DNA of 64,000 bases. It comes from Haladaptatus salinisoli. Lineage in GTDB: Archaea; Halobacteriota; Halobacteria; Halobacteriales; Haladaptataceae. This document shows, in pieces, positions 51,259 to 59,124 of the stretch (its first letter is position 1; each line of letters starts with the position of its first letter). A program made the translations under genes and the position numbers. The stretch spans positions 620,001 to 684,000 of the forward strand of contig NZ_CP085327.1 of assembly GCF_020614375.1 (NCBI RefSeq), written 5' to 3'. Below the pieces are notes generated by a model. That model saw only the letters and a program-made list of their open reading frames with translations, was not told where the DNA came from and ran no database searches.

Positions 51259-52296
51259 ATGAGTCAAATCGACGTGGAACCCGTCGAGCGAATCGACGAA
51301 GCGGACGTGCCCGCGGGCGTGGAGGCCCCGGAGTACGTCCTCTACGGCGGGAAGGGCGGCGTCGGCAAGACGACGATGGCCGCCGCGACGGGGCTGGCCA
51401 GCGCGCGCGACGGGACGCGAACGCTCGTCGTCTCGACCGACCCGGCGCACTCGCTGTCCGACACGTTCGAGCGCGAGATTCCGGCGGAGGCGACGCGGAT
51501 TCGGGACGACGTCCCGCTCTTCGCCGCCGAAATCGACCCCGACGCCGCGCTGGAGGAGCAGGCGGGAATGCTCGGCGGCGAGGGTCCCCTCGGCGGGATG
51601 CTCGGCGACGACGGCGACGGGCCGATGGCCTCCCTGTTAGGCGGGGCGATGCCGGGGGCCGACGAGGCCGCCGCGATGCAAAAACTGCTGGAGTTCCTCG
51701 ACGACGACCGGTTCGACCGCGTGGTCGTGGACACCGCGCCGACCGGGCACACCCTCCGCCTGCTCGAACTCCCCGAGATAATGGATACGATGGTCGGGCG
51801 GATGGTGTCGCTCCGCCAGCGATTGCAGGGAATGATGGACGGCGTGAAGGGCGTGTTCGGCGGCGAGAGCGACTCGTCGGAGGGCATCGACGACCTCGAG
51901 GCGCTCAAGGGACAGATAGAGCGCCTGCGGACGACCCTCCGCGACCCCGCACAGACCGACTTCCGCGTCGTGATGATTCCCGAGGAGATGAGCGTCTTCG
52001 AGTCGAAGCGCCTGCTCTCGCAGCTCGACGAGTTCGACATCCCGGTGGGGACCGTCGTCGTCAACCGCGTGATGGAGAATCTCGCCGACGTGACGGAGGC
52101 GGTCGATTCGAGCAAGTTCGTCGCGCCGAACTTGGAAACCTGCGAGTTCTGCCAGCAGCGGTGGCAGGTGCAACAGCGCGCACTTCGGGAAGCCCAAGAC
52201 GTGTTCCGCGGCCACGACATCAAGCGCGTTCCCCTCTTCGCCGACGAGGTGCGCGGCGAGGAGATGCTGTGCGTCGTCGCGGCGTGCCTGGACTGA
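51259..52296 (+). CDS. ArsA/Get3-family ATPase
   Basis: 345 residues. The deviant Walker A YGGKGGVGKTT is at about residue 29, followed by STDPAHSLSDTF (A-loop/switch I) and VVDTAPTGHTLRLLELPE (switch II, in part). The CxxC motif CEFCQQRW near residue 300 is the zinc site that holds Get3 dimers. One copy of the ATPase domain, as in Get3, rather than two as in bacterial ArsA. It probably targets tail-anchored membrane proteins; arsenite export is less likely without ArsB. Nearby srp19 is also a membrane-targeting gene. Confidence 0.9.
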   Translation: MSQIDVEPVERIDEADVPAGVEAPEYVLYGGKGGVGKTTMAAATGLASARDGTRTLVVSTDPAHSLSDTFEREIPAEATRIRDDVPLFAAEIDPDAALEEQAGMLGGEGPLGGMLGDDGDGPMASLLGGAMPGADEAAAMQKLLEFLDDDRFDRVVVDTAPTGHTLRLLELPEIMDTMVGRMVSLRQRLQGMMDGVKGVFGGESDSSEGIDDLEALKGQIERLRTTLRDPAQTDFRVVMIPEEMSVFESKRLLSQLDEFDIPVGTVVVNRVMENLADVTEAVDSSKFVAPNLETCEFCQQRWQVQQRALREAQDVFRGHDIKRVPLFADEVRGEEMLCVVAACLD

Positions 52297-52394
52297 GGCG
52301 CACTCGCGGTTCGGGGACGCATTCGGGACCGGCTTCGGTGTCGACGAAAATCGGCGCGGAGAACTTCGGCGACCGTCACGACCGAGATTCGGTC

Positions 52395-52437
52395 TAAGTA
52401 TAATACATATAAGATTATAATACAGAAACAGGAAATT
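52395..52437 (+). promoter_or_regulatory. A+T-rich promoter region of the GntP gene
   Basis: The stretch contains TATAATACATATAAG and ATTATAATAC, several overlapping TATA-like words, in an otherwise G+C-rich area 50-90 bases before ATG 52488. A leader of about 30-60 bases would result. Confidence 0.5.
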
Positions 52438-52487
52438 ACGGATGGTTCTCGTACCGTTTTCTCCGATGAGGCTATCGAGTAGGGTGC

Positions 52488-53861
52488 ATGTTACAGGGAC
52501 TCGCACTCGTTGCGCTCCTGATCGGAGCGGTCGCGTTCATCATCGTCGCAACGGCGAAGTTGGAGTTGCACGCGTTTCTGACGCTACTCGTCGCCGCGTA
52601 CGGAACCGGATTGATAGCGGGCGTCGACCCGAAGAAGGTTGCGACGCTCGTCACCGACGGGTTCGGAAGCGTGCTGGGCTACATCGGCATCGTCATCCTC
52701 GCGGGGACGATCATCGGAACGACGCTCGAACGATCCGGCGCGGCGATCGTCATCGCGGAGACGATCCTCGGCCTGGTCGGCGAAGAGCACACGACCGAGG
52801 TCATGGCCGTCACGGGGAGCATCGTCAGCATTCCCGTTTTCTGCGACTCGGGGTTCGTGATCCTCTCCGGGTTGAATCGCGCGGTCGCCGAGCGCTCTTC
52901 GCTCTCCCTTTCGACGCTCGGCGTGGCCCTCGCGGGGGGGCTCTACGTCACGCACGTCTTCGTTCCGCCGACCCCCGGCCCGATCGCCGCCGCGGGTATC
53001 CTCGGCGCGGACGTCGGCCTCGTCATGCTCACGGGACTGCTCGTGAGCGTTCCCGTGGTGTTCGTCGCGGCGAAGTGGGCCGATGCGGTCGCCTCGAACT
53101 ACCACATCGATCCGAACCCGGAAACGACGATCGAGGACATCAAATCGGAGTACGGCGACCTGCCGTCGCCGACGGCTTCGTTCGCACCGCTGCTCGTTCC
53201 CATCGCGCTCATCACGCTCGGTAGCATCGCTTCCTACCCGGAAGCGGGGAACCCGGCGTTCGTTACCGGAGCGCCCCAGCGGTGGCTCCTCTTTCTCGGC
53301 GATCCGGCGGTGGCACTCGTCATCGGCGCGTTCGTCGCGTTCGGAATGGTTCCGACGTACAAAGACGAGATCACCGACGAGTGGGTTTCCGACGGTATCA
53401 CGAACGCCGCGGTCATCCTCGCGGTGACGGGTGCCGGCGGCGCGTTCGGTTCGGTGCTCGCCGCGCTCCCGCTGAAGGCGTTCGTGCAGAACACGTTCGG
53501 CGGTCTCGGCGTCGGTTTGCTCGCCGCGTTCGTCATCGCCGCTGCGCTGAAGACGGCGCTCGGCTCCTCGACGGTCGCCATCCTGACGACGGCGAGCCTC
53601 GTCGCTCCGTTGCTCGGGTCGCTCGGCCTCGCGTCGCAGTGGGGAAAAGTGTTCGCCGTCCTCGCCATCGGTGCGGGGAGCATGACCGTCAGCCACGCCA
53701 ACGACTCCTACTTCTGGATCATCACCGAGTTCACCGATATGGAACCGCAGACCGCCTACCAGGCGTGGACGCTGGCGACGCTCGCGCTCGGACTCGCCAG
53801 CATCGTCTGGATCGTCGTACTCCGAAACGCGGTCCAAGTGTCGGCGTCGCTGGTCGGGTGA
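52488..53861 (+). CDS. GntP-family permease (gluconate/glycerate-type H+ symporter)
   Basis: 457 residues, about twelve to fourteen helices. Family segments: GFGSVLGYIGIVILAGTIIG, SIVSIPVFCDSGFVIL and TSHAN-like VSHANDSYFWIITEF near the end, with HVFVPPTPGPIAAAG in the middle. GntP proteins import gluconate, glycerate or related sugar acids. The convergent neighbour is a glycerate kinase, which makes glycerate a fair guess for the substrate. ATG 52488 gives the standard short N-terminus. Confidence 0.9.
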   Translation: MLQGLALVALLIGAVAFIIVATAKLELHAFLTLLVAAYGTGLIAGVDPKKVATLVTDGFGSVLGYIGIVILAGTIIGTTLERSGAAIVIAETILGLVGEEHTTEVMAVTGSIVSIPVFCDSGFVILSGLNRAVAERSSLSLSTLGVALAGGLYVTHVFVPPTPGPIAAAGILGADVGLVMLTGLLVSVPVVFVAAKWADAVASNYHIDPNPETTIEDIKSEYGDLPSPTASFAPLLVPIALITLGSIASYPEAGNPAFVTGAPQRWLLFLGDPAVALVIGAFVAFGMVPTYKDEITDEWVSDGITNAAVILAVTGAGGAFGSVLAALPLKAFVQNTFGGLGVGLLAAFVIAAALKTALGSSTVAILTTASLVAPLLGSLGLASQWGKVFAVLAIGAGSMTVSHANDSYFWIITEFTDMEPQTAYQAWTLATLALGLASIVWIVVLRNAVQVSASLVG

Positions 53862-53891
53862 CCGCCCCGACGGCGCTCGTCGGTCGCTCGG

Positions 53892-55199
53892 CTACTCGAC
53901 CACCAACACCCGCAAGTCGTTCACGTTCGTCCCCGTCGGGCCGGTTTCCACGAGCGCCCCCGCGGAATCGAGGAACGGGTATGCGTCGTTCTCCCGAAGC
54001 GCCTCCTCACCGTCCTCGACCGGCGTCCCGTCGTCCACGAGCGCGCCGGCAGCGTCGGTGCTCCCGTCCCGTCCGTCGGTGTCGACGCTGGCGACCGTGA
54101 TACCGGCGTCGAGTTCGAGGCGGGAGCCGAGGGCGAACTCCAGATTCGGGCCGCCCTCGCCCGCTCCGCGGACCGCCACCGTCGTCTCGCCGCCCGAGAG
54201 CAGTATCGCCGGCGGAGCCAGCGGATTCCCGCTCGCCTGCACTTCCTCGGCGACGGCGACGTGGGTCGCGGCGGACTCGCGCGCTTCCCCGCGAACGCGC
54301 GAGGAGAGAATCATCGCCTCGTACCCCCGCTCCTCGGCGGTTTCGCGGGCCGCGTCCAGCGCGGTGAACCCGTTGGCGAGGACGTGATTAGCGACGCGGT
54401 CGAAGACGGGGTCGTCTCCCTCGGGCGTCTCCGATAGCTCGCCGGAGACGCCGCGCTCCAGTCGGTCTCGAACGGTCGACTCGACGCCGTACCGGTCGAG
54501 GACCGCCAGCGCGTCCCCGAAGGTCGTTCCGTCCGGCGCGGTCGGGCCGCTTCCGATGACGCCGGGGTCGTCGCCGACCACGTCGCTGAACAGCAGACCG
54601 ACGACGGTCGCGGGGGACGCCGCGCGGGCGAGTTGCCCGCCTTTCAGCGCCGAGCAGTGCTTGCGAACCGCGTTTATCTCGTCGATGTCCGCGCCCGAAT
54701 CGAGCAGGTCGCGGGTCGCCCCCTGCAGGTCCGCCAGCGAGATTCCGTCCGCGGGGGCGGGCAGGAGGGCGCTCGCGCCGCCGGTGACGACCGCGAGGAC
54801 GAGCGTCCCCTCGTCGGCAGAGTCGACGAGTTCGCGCACCCGCCGTGCGCTCTCGACGCCCTCCTCGCTGGGCACCGGGTGGTCGCCCGGAAGCACGTCG
54901 ACGGTCGCCGTCTCCTCGGGGTCGTCGGTCACGACCGCGCCGCGAGCGACGCGGTCGCCCAGAACGGATTCGACCGCCACCGCGACCTGCGCGGCGGCTT
55001 TCCCGCCGCCGACGACGACCACCTCGTCGTACGCGGAGAGGTCGTACCTCCCGTCCCCGATTCGGAGCGTCTCCCCGTCGAGCGCCACCCGCTCGCGGAC
55101 GACGGTGTCGGGGTGAGCCGCCTCGATTCCGGCTTCGATGCAGGCCAGCGCCGCGTCGCGGGCGGGCGTCGCGGCGAGCGCCTCCCGATTCGCTATCAT
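53892..55199 (-). CDS. Glycerate 2-kinase (GK-II, DUF4147/MOFRL type)
   Basis: 435 residues. The N-terminal DUF4147 domain has VVVVGGGKAAAQVAVAVE, LPGDHPVPSEEGVESAR and AVVTGGASALLPAPADGIS (each in part). INAVRKHCSALKGGQLA, LFSDVVGDDPGVIGSGPTAPD and the C-terminal MOFRL domain (SGGETTVAVRGAGEGGPNLEFAL, in parts, then ASVDTDGRDG) follow. It makes 2-phosphoglycerate from glycerate, feeding lower glycolysis. It overlaps the SDR gene upstream by four bases. Confidence 0.9.
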   Translation of the reverse strand: MIANREALAATPARDAALACIEAGIEAAHPDTVVRERVALDGETLRIGDGRYDLSAYDEVVVVGGGKAAAQVAVAVESVLGDRVARGAVVTDDPEETATVDVLPGDHPVPSEEGVESARRVRELVDSADEGTLVLAVVTGGASALLPAPADGISLADLQGATRDLLDSGADIDEINAVRKHCSALKGGQLARAASPATVVGLLFSDVVGDDPGVIGSGPTAPDGTTFGDALAVLDRYGVESTVRDRLERGVSGELSETPEGDDPVFDRVANHVLANGFTALDAARETAEERGYEAMILSSRVRGEARESAATHVAVAEEVQASGNPLAPPAILLSGGETTVAVRGAGEGGPNLEFALGSRLELDAGITVASVDTDGRDGSTDAAGALVDDGTPVEDGEEALRENDAYPFLDSAGALVETGPTGTNVNDLRVLVVE

Positions 55200-56047
55200 C
55201 CGAGGTACTTCTTCGCCCAGTTGCTGGTCGAGAGCTCCGAGACGGTCCCGTAGAGCTTATCGAGCCACGCCGCCGGGAGGATTCGCGCGTAATCGGTCAA
55301 CTCCGCGACGGTGCCGACAGGGTAGCGCGCTTCGGGGTGTTGGACGTTCGCCGCGTCGAGGATGGTGTCGGCGACCTCCTTCGGATGCACCGCGCCGGGC
55401 ATGCCGCCGTCGACGGCCCGCCGGTCGTCGTACATCTCGTAGAACCGCTCGTAGGCCCCGGAGCGTTCGACGCCTTCGATCTCCCCGTTCGCCCGCTCGT
55501 AGAACTGCGTGTCCACCGGACCGGGTTCGACCAGCACGACGTCGACGTCGTACTCCTCGACCTCCGAGCGCAGCGCGTCGGAGATGCCCTCCAGCGCGAA
55601 CTTCGACCCGCTGTAGATTCCCATGCCGGGGACCGCGACGCGCCCGACCGCGCTGGAGACGTTGACGACGGTTCCCTTCCCCCGTTCGCGCATGTGGGGG
55701 AGGGCGGCCCGCACGAGGCGGAGCGGCCCGTAGACGTTCACGTCGAACTGCGCGTGCACCTGCTCTATCGGCACGTCCTCGACGGGGCCGGGTTGCGCGT
55801 AGCCCGCGTTGTTGACCAGACAGTCGACGTGCCCGTGTTCGTCCACGATGCGCGAGACGACGCGGTCGACGTCCTCGTCCTCCCGCACGTTCAGCGTGGC
55901 GACGTGACAACCCTTCTCGCCGAGCGTCTCGATATCGGCGGGATTTCTGGCGGTGGCGTACACTTCCCAGCCGTCCGCGAGGAACGAGAGGGCGGTCTCC
56001 CTGCCGATTCCCGACGAACAGCCCGTGATCAGCACAGTCTCGGCCAT
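55196..56047 (-). CDS. Short-chain dehydrogenase/reductase
   Basis: 283 residues. The NAD(P)-binding motif is TGCSSGIGRETAL, LVNNAGYAQPG is the NNAG motif, and the catalytic tetrad is Ser in NVSSAVGRV and YxxxK in YSGSKFALEG. Arg in ATARNP after the second strand favours NADP(H). It is a classical SDR of unknown substrate. Four-base overlap with the glycerate kinase gene suggests a joint role, for example reduction of a sugar-acid precursor, but this is not shown. Confidence 0.85.
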   Translation of the reverse strand: MAETVLITGCSSGIGRETALSFLADGWEVYATARNPADIETLGEKGCHVATLNVREDEDVDRVVSRIVDEHGHVDCLVNNAGYAQPGPVEDVPIEQVHAQFDVNVYGPLRLVRAALPHMRERGKGTVVNVSSAVGRVAVPGMGIYSGSKFALEGISDALRSEVEEYDVDVVLVEPGPVDTQFYERANGEIEGVERSGAYERFYEMYDDRRAVDGGMPGAVHPKEVADTILDAANVQHPEARYPVGTVAELTDYARILPAAWLDKLYGTVSELSTSNWAKKYLG

Positions 56048-56071
56048 GGGGTTTCCTTCGAAGGGGGGTGG

Positions 56072-56899
56072 CTAAGTACCAACGGTTTCTTTCACCTCGC
56101 CGGCGTAGGCGTCCGCCCGCCGGGTCGGCTCCGGAAGTTTGTAGCCCGCGCAGAGTTTCCAGACGAGTTCCGCCGCCGTCTCGGCGCTCACCCGGTGGCC
56201 GGGGCTGACGTACAGCGGATTGACGTGGCGCTTTTCGGGGTTGTCGTACTGGCGCGACTGGAGCGCGTAGCCGATGACGGTTCCGTCGGGCGCGCTGACC
56301 CGACCGTTCGCGACGACGGGGACGCGCTCGCCCTCGTCCATGTGGCCCTGCGGCGGGTCGCGCAGGGTCCCGCAGAGCAGGCTCTTTGCGACGCCGACGG
56401 CCGGCACGTCCAGCATGACGCCGATGTGGGTGGCGATGCCCGCCTGTCGGAAGTGGATGCGTCCGCTCCCGTCCACGACGGCGAGGTCGGGGTCGACCGA
56501 CAGCTCCTCGAACGCCGCCAGAATCGCCCCGCCCTCGCGGAAGGATAGCAGGCCGGGGATGTACGGAATCTCCGTCTCGACCGCGGCGTGGGCGCGCTCG
56601 ACGACCTCGCCGTCGCGGAGCGCGACGAGGGCGCTCACCGCGTAGTCGCCGACGAACGCTTGGTCGACGCCGACGACGACCGGCGCGTCGGCTCCGTCCC
56701 GTTCTTCGACGCCTCCGAGGTCGCCACCCCCGGTCGGGAGTCGGGTCTGCCCGTCGTCGCCCCCGGTCCGAATCGCGGCCGGGTCGAACGCGAACTCGTC
56801 CTCGAACACCGCCGTCTCGGCCACCTCGTGCTGGAGCGCCTCCATCTCCTCGCGCGAGAGCGAGGCGTCCGGCGCGAACTCGGGATGGGCGAGGGTCAT
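56072..56899 (-). CDS. nfi: Endonuclease V
   Basis: 275 residues. VVGVDQAFVGDYAVSALVAL holds the first metal Asp, FREGGAILAAFEEL and VVDGSGRIHFRQAGIATHIG the central part, and GVAKSLLCG the Lys segment. VIGYALQSRQYDNPEKRHVNPLYVSPGH (in part) completes the C-terminal core. It cleaves DNA or RNA next to inosine during deamination repair. The N-terminal 60 residues with an acidic insert are longer than in bacterial Nfi. The ATG at 56899 overlaps the rhomboid stop. Confidence 0.93.
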   Translation of the reverse strand: MTLAHPEFAPDASLSREEMEALQHEVAETAVFEDEFAFDPAAIRTGGDDGQTRLPTGGGDLGGVEERDGADAPVVVGVDQAFVGDYAVSALVALRDGEVVERAHAAVETEIPYIPGLLSFREGGAILAAFEELSVDPDLAVVDGSGRIHFRQAGIATHIGVMLDVPAVGVAKSLLCGTLRDPPQGHMDEGERVPVVANGRVSAPDGTVIGYALQSRQYDNPEKRHVNPLYVSPGHRVSAETAAELVWKLCAGYKLPEPTRRADAYAGEVKETVGT

Positions 56900-57816
56900 C
56901 AGAACCGCCCGCCACCCATTCCGCCCCGGCCACCGCCGCCGAACTCGAGCTGTTTCGGCGCGCGTTGGCCCTCCTTCCTGAGCTTCGCGCCGTAGAGTAG
57001 CCCAAGACCGAGGCCGGTGAGGTGCGCGAGTTGGGCGACGCCGCCCGCGCCGACGCCGAAGGCGACGCTGGTGAACGCCGAGTAGACGGCGAACGCGAGC
57101 GTCGCCAGCCAGAGCGGCATCGGGATGATGAAGTAGAGGTAGATGCGGAGGTTGGGGTTCAGCACCGTGAGCACGCCCATGATGGCCGCTATCGCGCCGC
57201 TCGCGCCGAGGACGGGGGCGAGCTGTCCCGGTTGGGTGAGGATTGTCGCCCAGACCTGCGCGAGCCCCGAGAGCGCGCCCGTCGCCAGAAAGAGGACGGT
57301 GAACTTCTTGCTCCCGATGCGTCGTTCGACGACCGGGCCGAAGAAGTACAGCACGATGCTGTTGATCGCGATGTGGCCGATGCTGCCGTGCGCGAAGATG
57401 GAGATGAACCACGTCCAGACGTAGAAGGGGTGCGCGGTGTTCAGCGTGAAGATGTTGAACCACTGCATGTCGAATTGCCCCTGCGTTGGCGGGTTGATAC
57501 CGAACAACGGCGCGATAGCTATCTGGGCGACGTACGTCAGCCACATTAGCCCGAGGAAGACGAACGTCATGTTCCCCCGGAAGTACGCGAGGGGACCGCC
57601 GGTTCCGGTGCTCACGCCGAACGTACCGCTCCGACCCCGGTTCTCCACGCTGTCGTCGAACCCGCTGTCGAAGACCCCTTTCGGGTCGTTCCACTCGTTC
57701 AGCCCCGGACAGGAGTGGTTTTCCGGCAGACGATGTTCGCCGCAGAACGTCCCGCCGCACATCCGGCATTTGTACGGCATGTTCTCGTTTTGACCACACA
57801 CGTCGCAGTTCGCCAT
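56899..57816 (-). CDS. Rhomboid-family intramembrane protease with N-terminal AN1-type zinc finger
   Basis: 305 residues. The first 40 residues (CDVCGQNENMPYKCRMCGG, then FCGEHRLPENHSC) are a Cys/His AN1-like zinc finger. Six helices follow with HGSIGHIAINS (rhomboid His/Asn motif), GASGA containing the catalytic Ser at about residue 210, and AQLAHLTGLGLGLLYG holding the catalytic His. The Gly-rich tail (GGGGRGGMGGGRF) is typical of haloarchaeal members. It cuts membrane proteins within the bilayer. It is joined by a one-base overlap with the endonuclease V gene. Confidence 0.92.
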   Translation of the reverse strand: MANCDVCGQNENMPYKCRMCGGTFCGEHRLPENHSCPGLNEWNDPKGVFDSGFDDSVENRGRSGTFGVSTGTGGPLAYFRGNMTFVFLGLMWLTYVAQIAIAPLFGINPPTQGQFDMQWFNIFTLNTAHPFYVWTWFISIFAHGSIGHIAINSIVLYFFGPVVERRIGSKKFTVLFLATGALSGLAQVWATILTQPGQLAPVLGASGAIAAIMGVLTVLNPNLRIYLYFIIPMPLWLATLAFAVYSAFTSVAFGVGAGGVAQLAHLTGLGLGLLYGAKLRKEGQRAPKQLEFGGGGRGGMGGGRF

Positions 57817-57871
57817 TGTTTGTCGTTTGAACCGATAGCAGAAATGGGTTTGGGTGATTCGGCGACCGTCG

Positions 57872-58570
57872 TTATCGGGCGTCTTCCGGTCGCTGCCCGC
57901 CGAAGACGGCGAAGTTGTAGTACTGCCAGATGGACGTGACCGAGTCGTATCCCGACTCGCGGAGCCACACCAGTTGGTCGGTGAGCGTGTCGGGGTCGTC
58001 GTACTCGTCGCTGGCCTGCCAGCGAGCCATGAACTCCTCTTCCTCCCAGCCCTTGGAGCGAACCCAGTTCTTTATCATCGAGTCCGAGAGCGTCTCCAGG
58101 TGCGGCGCGTCGAAGCGAATCACGTCGCCGTTGACGAACCATCCGCCGGGGACCAGCGCGTCGAAGACGGCGTCGAAGAGGACGCGTTTCTTCTCGGCGG
58201 AGAGGTGGTGGACGGCGAGCGACGAGATGACGAGGTCGAACTCCTCGCTGGCGGCGGGGTGGTCGTCCGGAAACGCACCGCGTTCGATGTCGACTCGGTC
58301 GCCGAACGTCTCCAGTTTGCGGTCGGCCTCGGCCAACATCTTCTCGCTGTGGTCGACGGCGAGGACGCTGCTCTCCGAGAACCGCGTGAGGAGTTTCGCG
58401 GTGAGTTCCCCCGTTCCCGCCCCGAGTTCGAGGACGCGAATCTCGTCGGTGCGCTCCTGCGGCGGCGCGTTCAAGATCGCGTCGTGGAGTTCGTCGTACC
58501 GCGGGACGATGGCCTCGATGCCGGGGTCGTAGACGCGAGAATCCTCGAACACTTCGCCGGGTTTCTTCAT
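57872..58570 (-). CDS. Class I SAM-dependent methyltransferase
   Basis: 232 residues from ATG 58570. VLELGAGTGELTAKLL is motif I, VLAVDHSEKMLAEADRKL motif II, and FDLVISSLAVHHLSAEKKR motif IV with post-motif HH typical of UbiE/type 11 enzymes. VPGGWFVNGDVI is motif V-VI. The C-terminal WLRESGYDSVTSIWQYYNFAVFGG resembles the arsenite or tRNA cmo5U-like methyltransferases of the same fold. The substrate is not known. An in-frame codon 75 bases upstream would add an Arg-rich run and is rejected. Confidence 0.85.
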   Translation of the reverse strand: MKKPGEVFEDSRVYDPGIEAIVPRYDELHDAILNAPPQERTDEIRVLELGAGTGELTAKLLTRFSESSVLAVDHSEKMLAEADRKLETFGDRVDIERGAFPDDHPAASEEFDLVISSLAVHHLSAEKKRVLFDAVFDALVPGGWFVNGDVIRFDAPHLETLSDSMIKNWVRSKGWEEEEFMARWQASDEYDDPDTLTDQLVWLRESGYDSVTSIWQYYNFAVFGGQRPEDAR

Positions 58571-58686
58571 GCCCCCTCTAGCGGACCGAGCGATTAATGC
58601 TTTTTCCGGCCTCATCTCGGGCCGGGGATTATGCCCGCGACGCATAGGGGGCAGGACCTTTTTGTCTGCGCCGACGAGTAGTACCC

Positions 58687-59124
58687 GTGAAAGGGTACGA
58701 GCGAAAACAACTGCTGGAGCGCGTCGACCGCGAGGGGGCGACCATCGGCGCGACCATCCCCGAGGCGATAACGGTGCAGGGGGAGGACATCAACCTGCGC
58801 GAGTTCGTCTTCGAGATAAAGCGCCGGGAGACGATTCCGCCGGGCGAGCGCGACCGGGTGGACCGGGCCAAGTCGAACCTGCGGCGGGAGCGCCTCCAGC
58901 GCAGGCAGCGCCTCGAAAACGAAGACATCTCCCGCGAGGAGGGCGAGCGACTGGTCGAGAGCATCATCGGCATCGACCGGGCGTTGAACGCGCTGGAGAG
59001 TCTGGGGCCGACCGACCTCGAAGCGGAGGAGCGGGCGAAGGAGACCGCGGACAAGAAGCGCTGGATGTCGTTCCTGAAGAAAGCGCTCGGGCGCGAAAAC
59101 GCCGGTAAACGGTCACGACTATGA
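58687..59124 (+). CDS. DUF5788-like haloarchaeal protein
   Basis: 145 residues from GTG 58687. MKGYERKQLLERVDREGATI, GEDINLREFVFEIKRRETIPPGERDRV and EEGERLVESIIGIDRALNALESLGPTDLE (in parts) match the conserved haloarchaeal DUF5788 family. It is strongly helical and charged, probably a small nucleic acid- or protein-binding adaptor. The stop overlaps the polX start by four bases, so a role together with DNA polymerase X is plausible. Confidence 0.85.
   Translation: MKGYERKQLLERVDREGATIGATIPEAITVQGEDINLREFVFEIKRRETIPPGERDRVDRAKSNLRRERLQRRQRLENEDISREEGERLVESIIGIDRALNALESLGPTDLEAEERAKETADKKRWMSFLKKALGRENAGKRSRL

Noticed and set aside
51259..52296. Arsenite-export ATPase as part of an arsenic island together with ArsN2
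   Set aside because: There is only one ATPase domain with a CxxC site, no ArsB, ArsR or ArsC nearby, and ArsN2 is 30 kb away in another operon.
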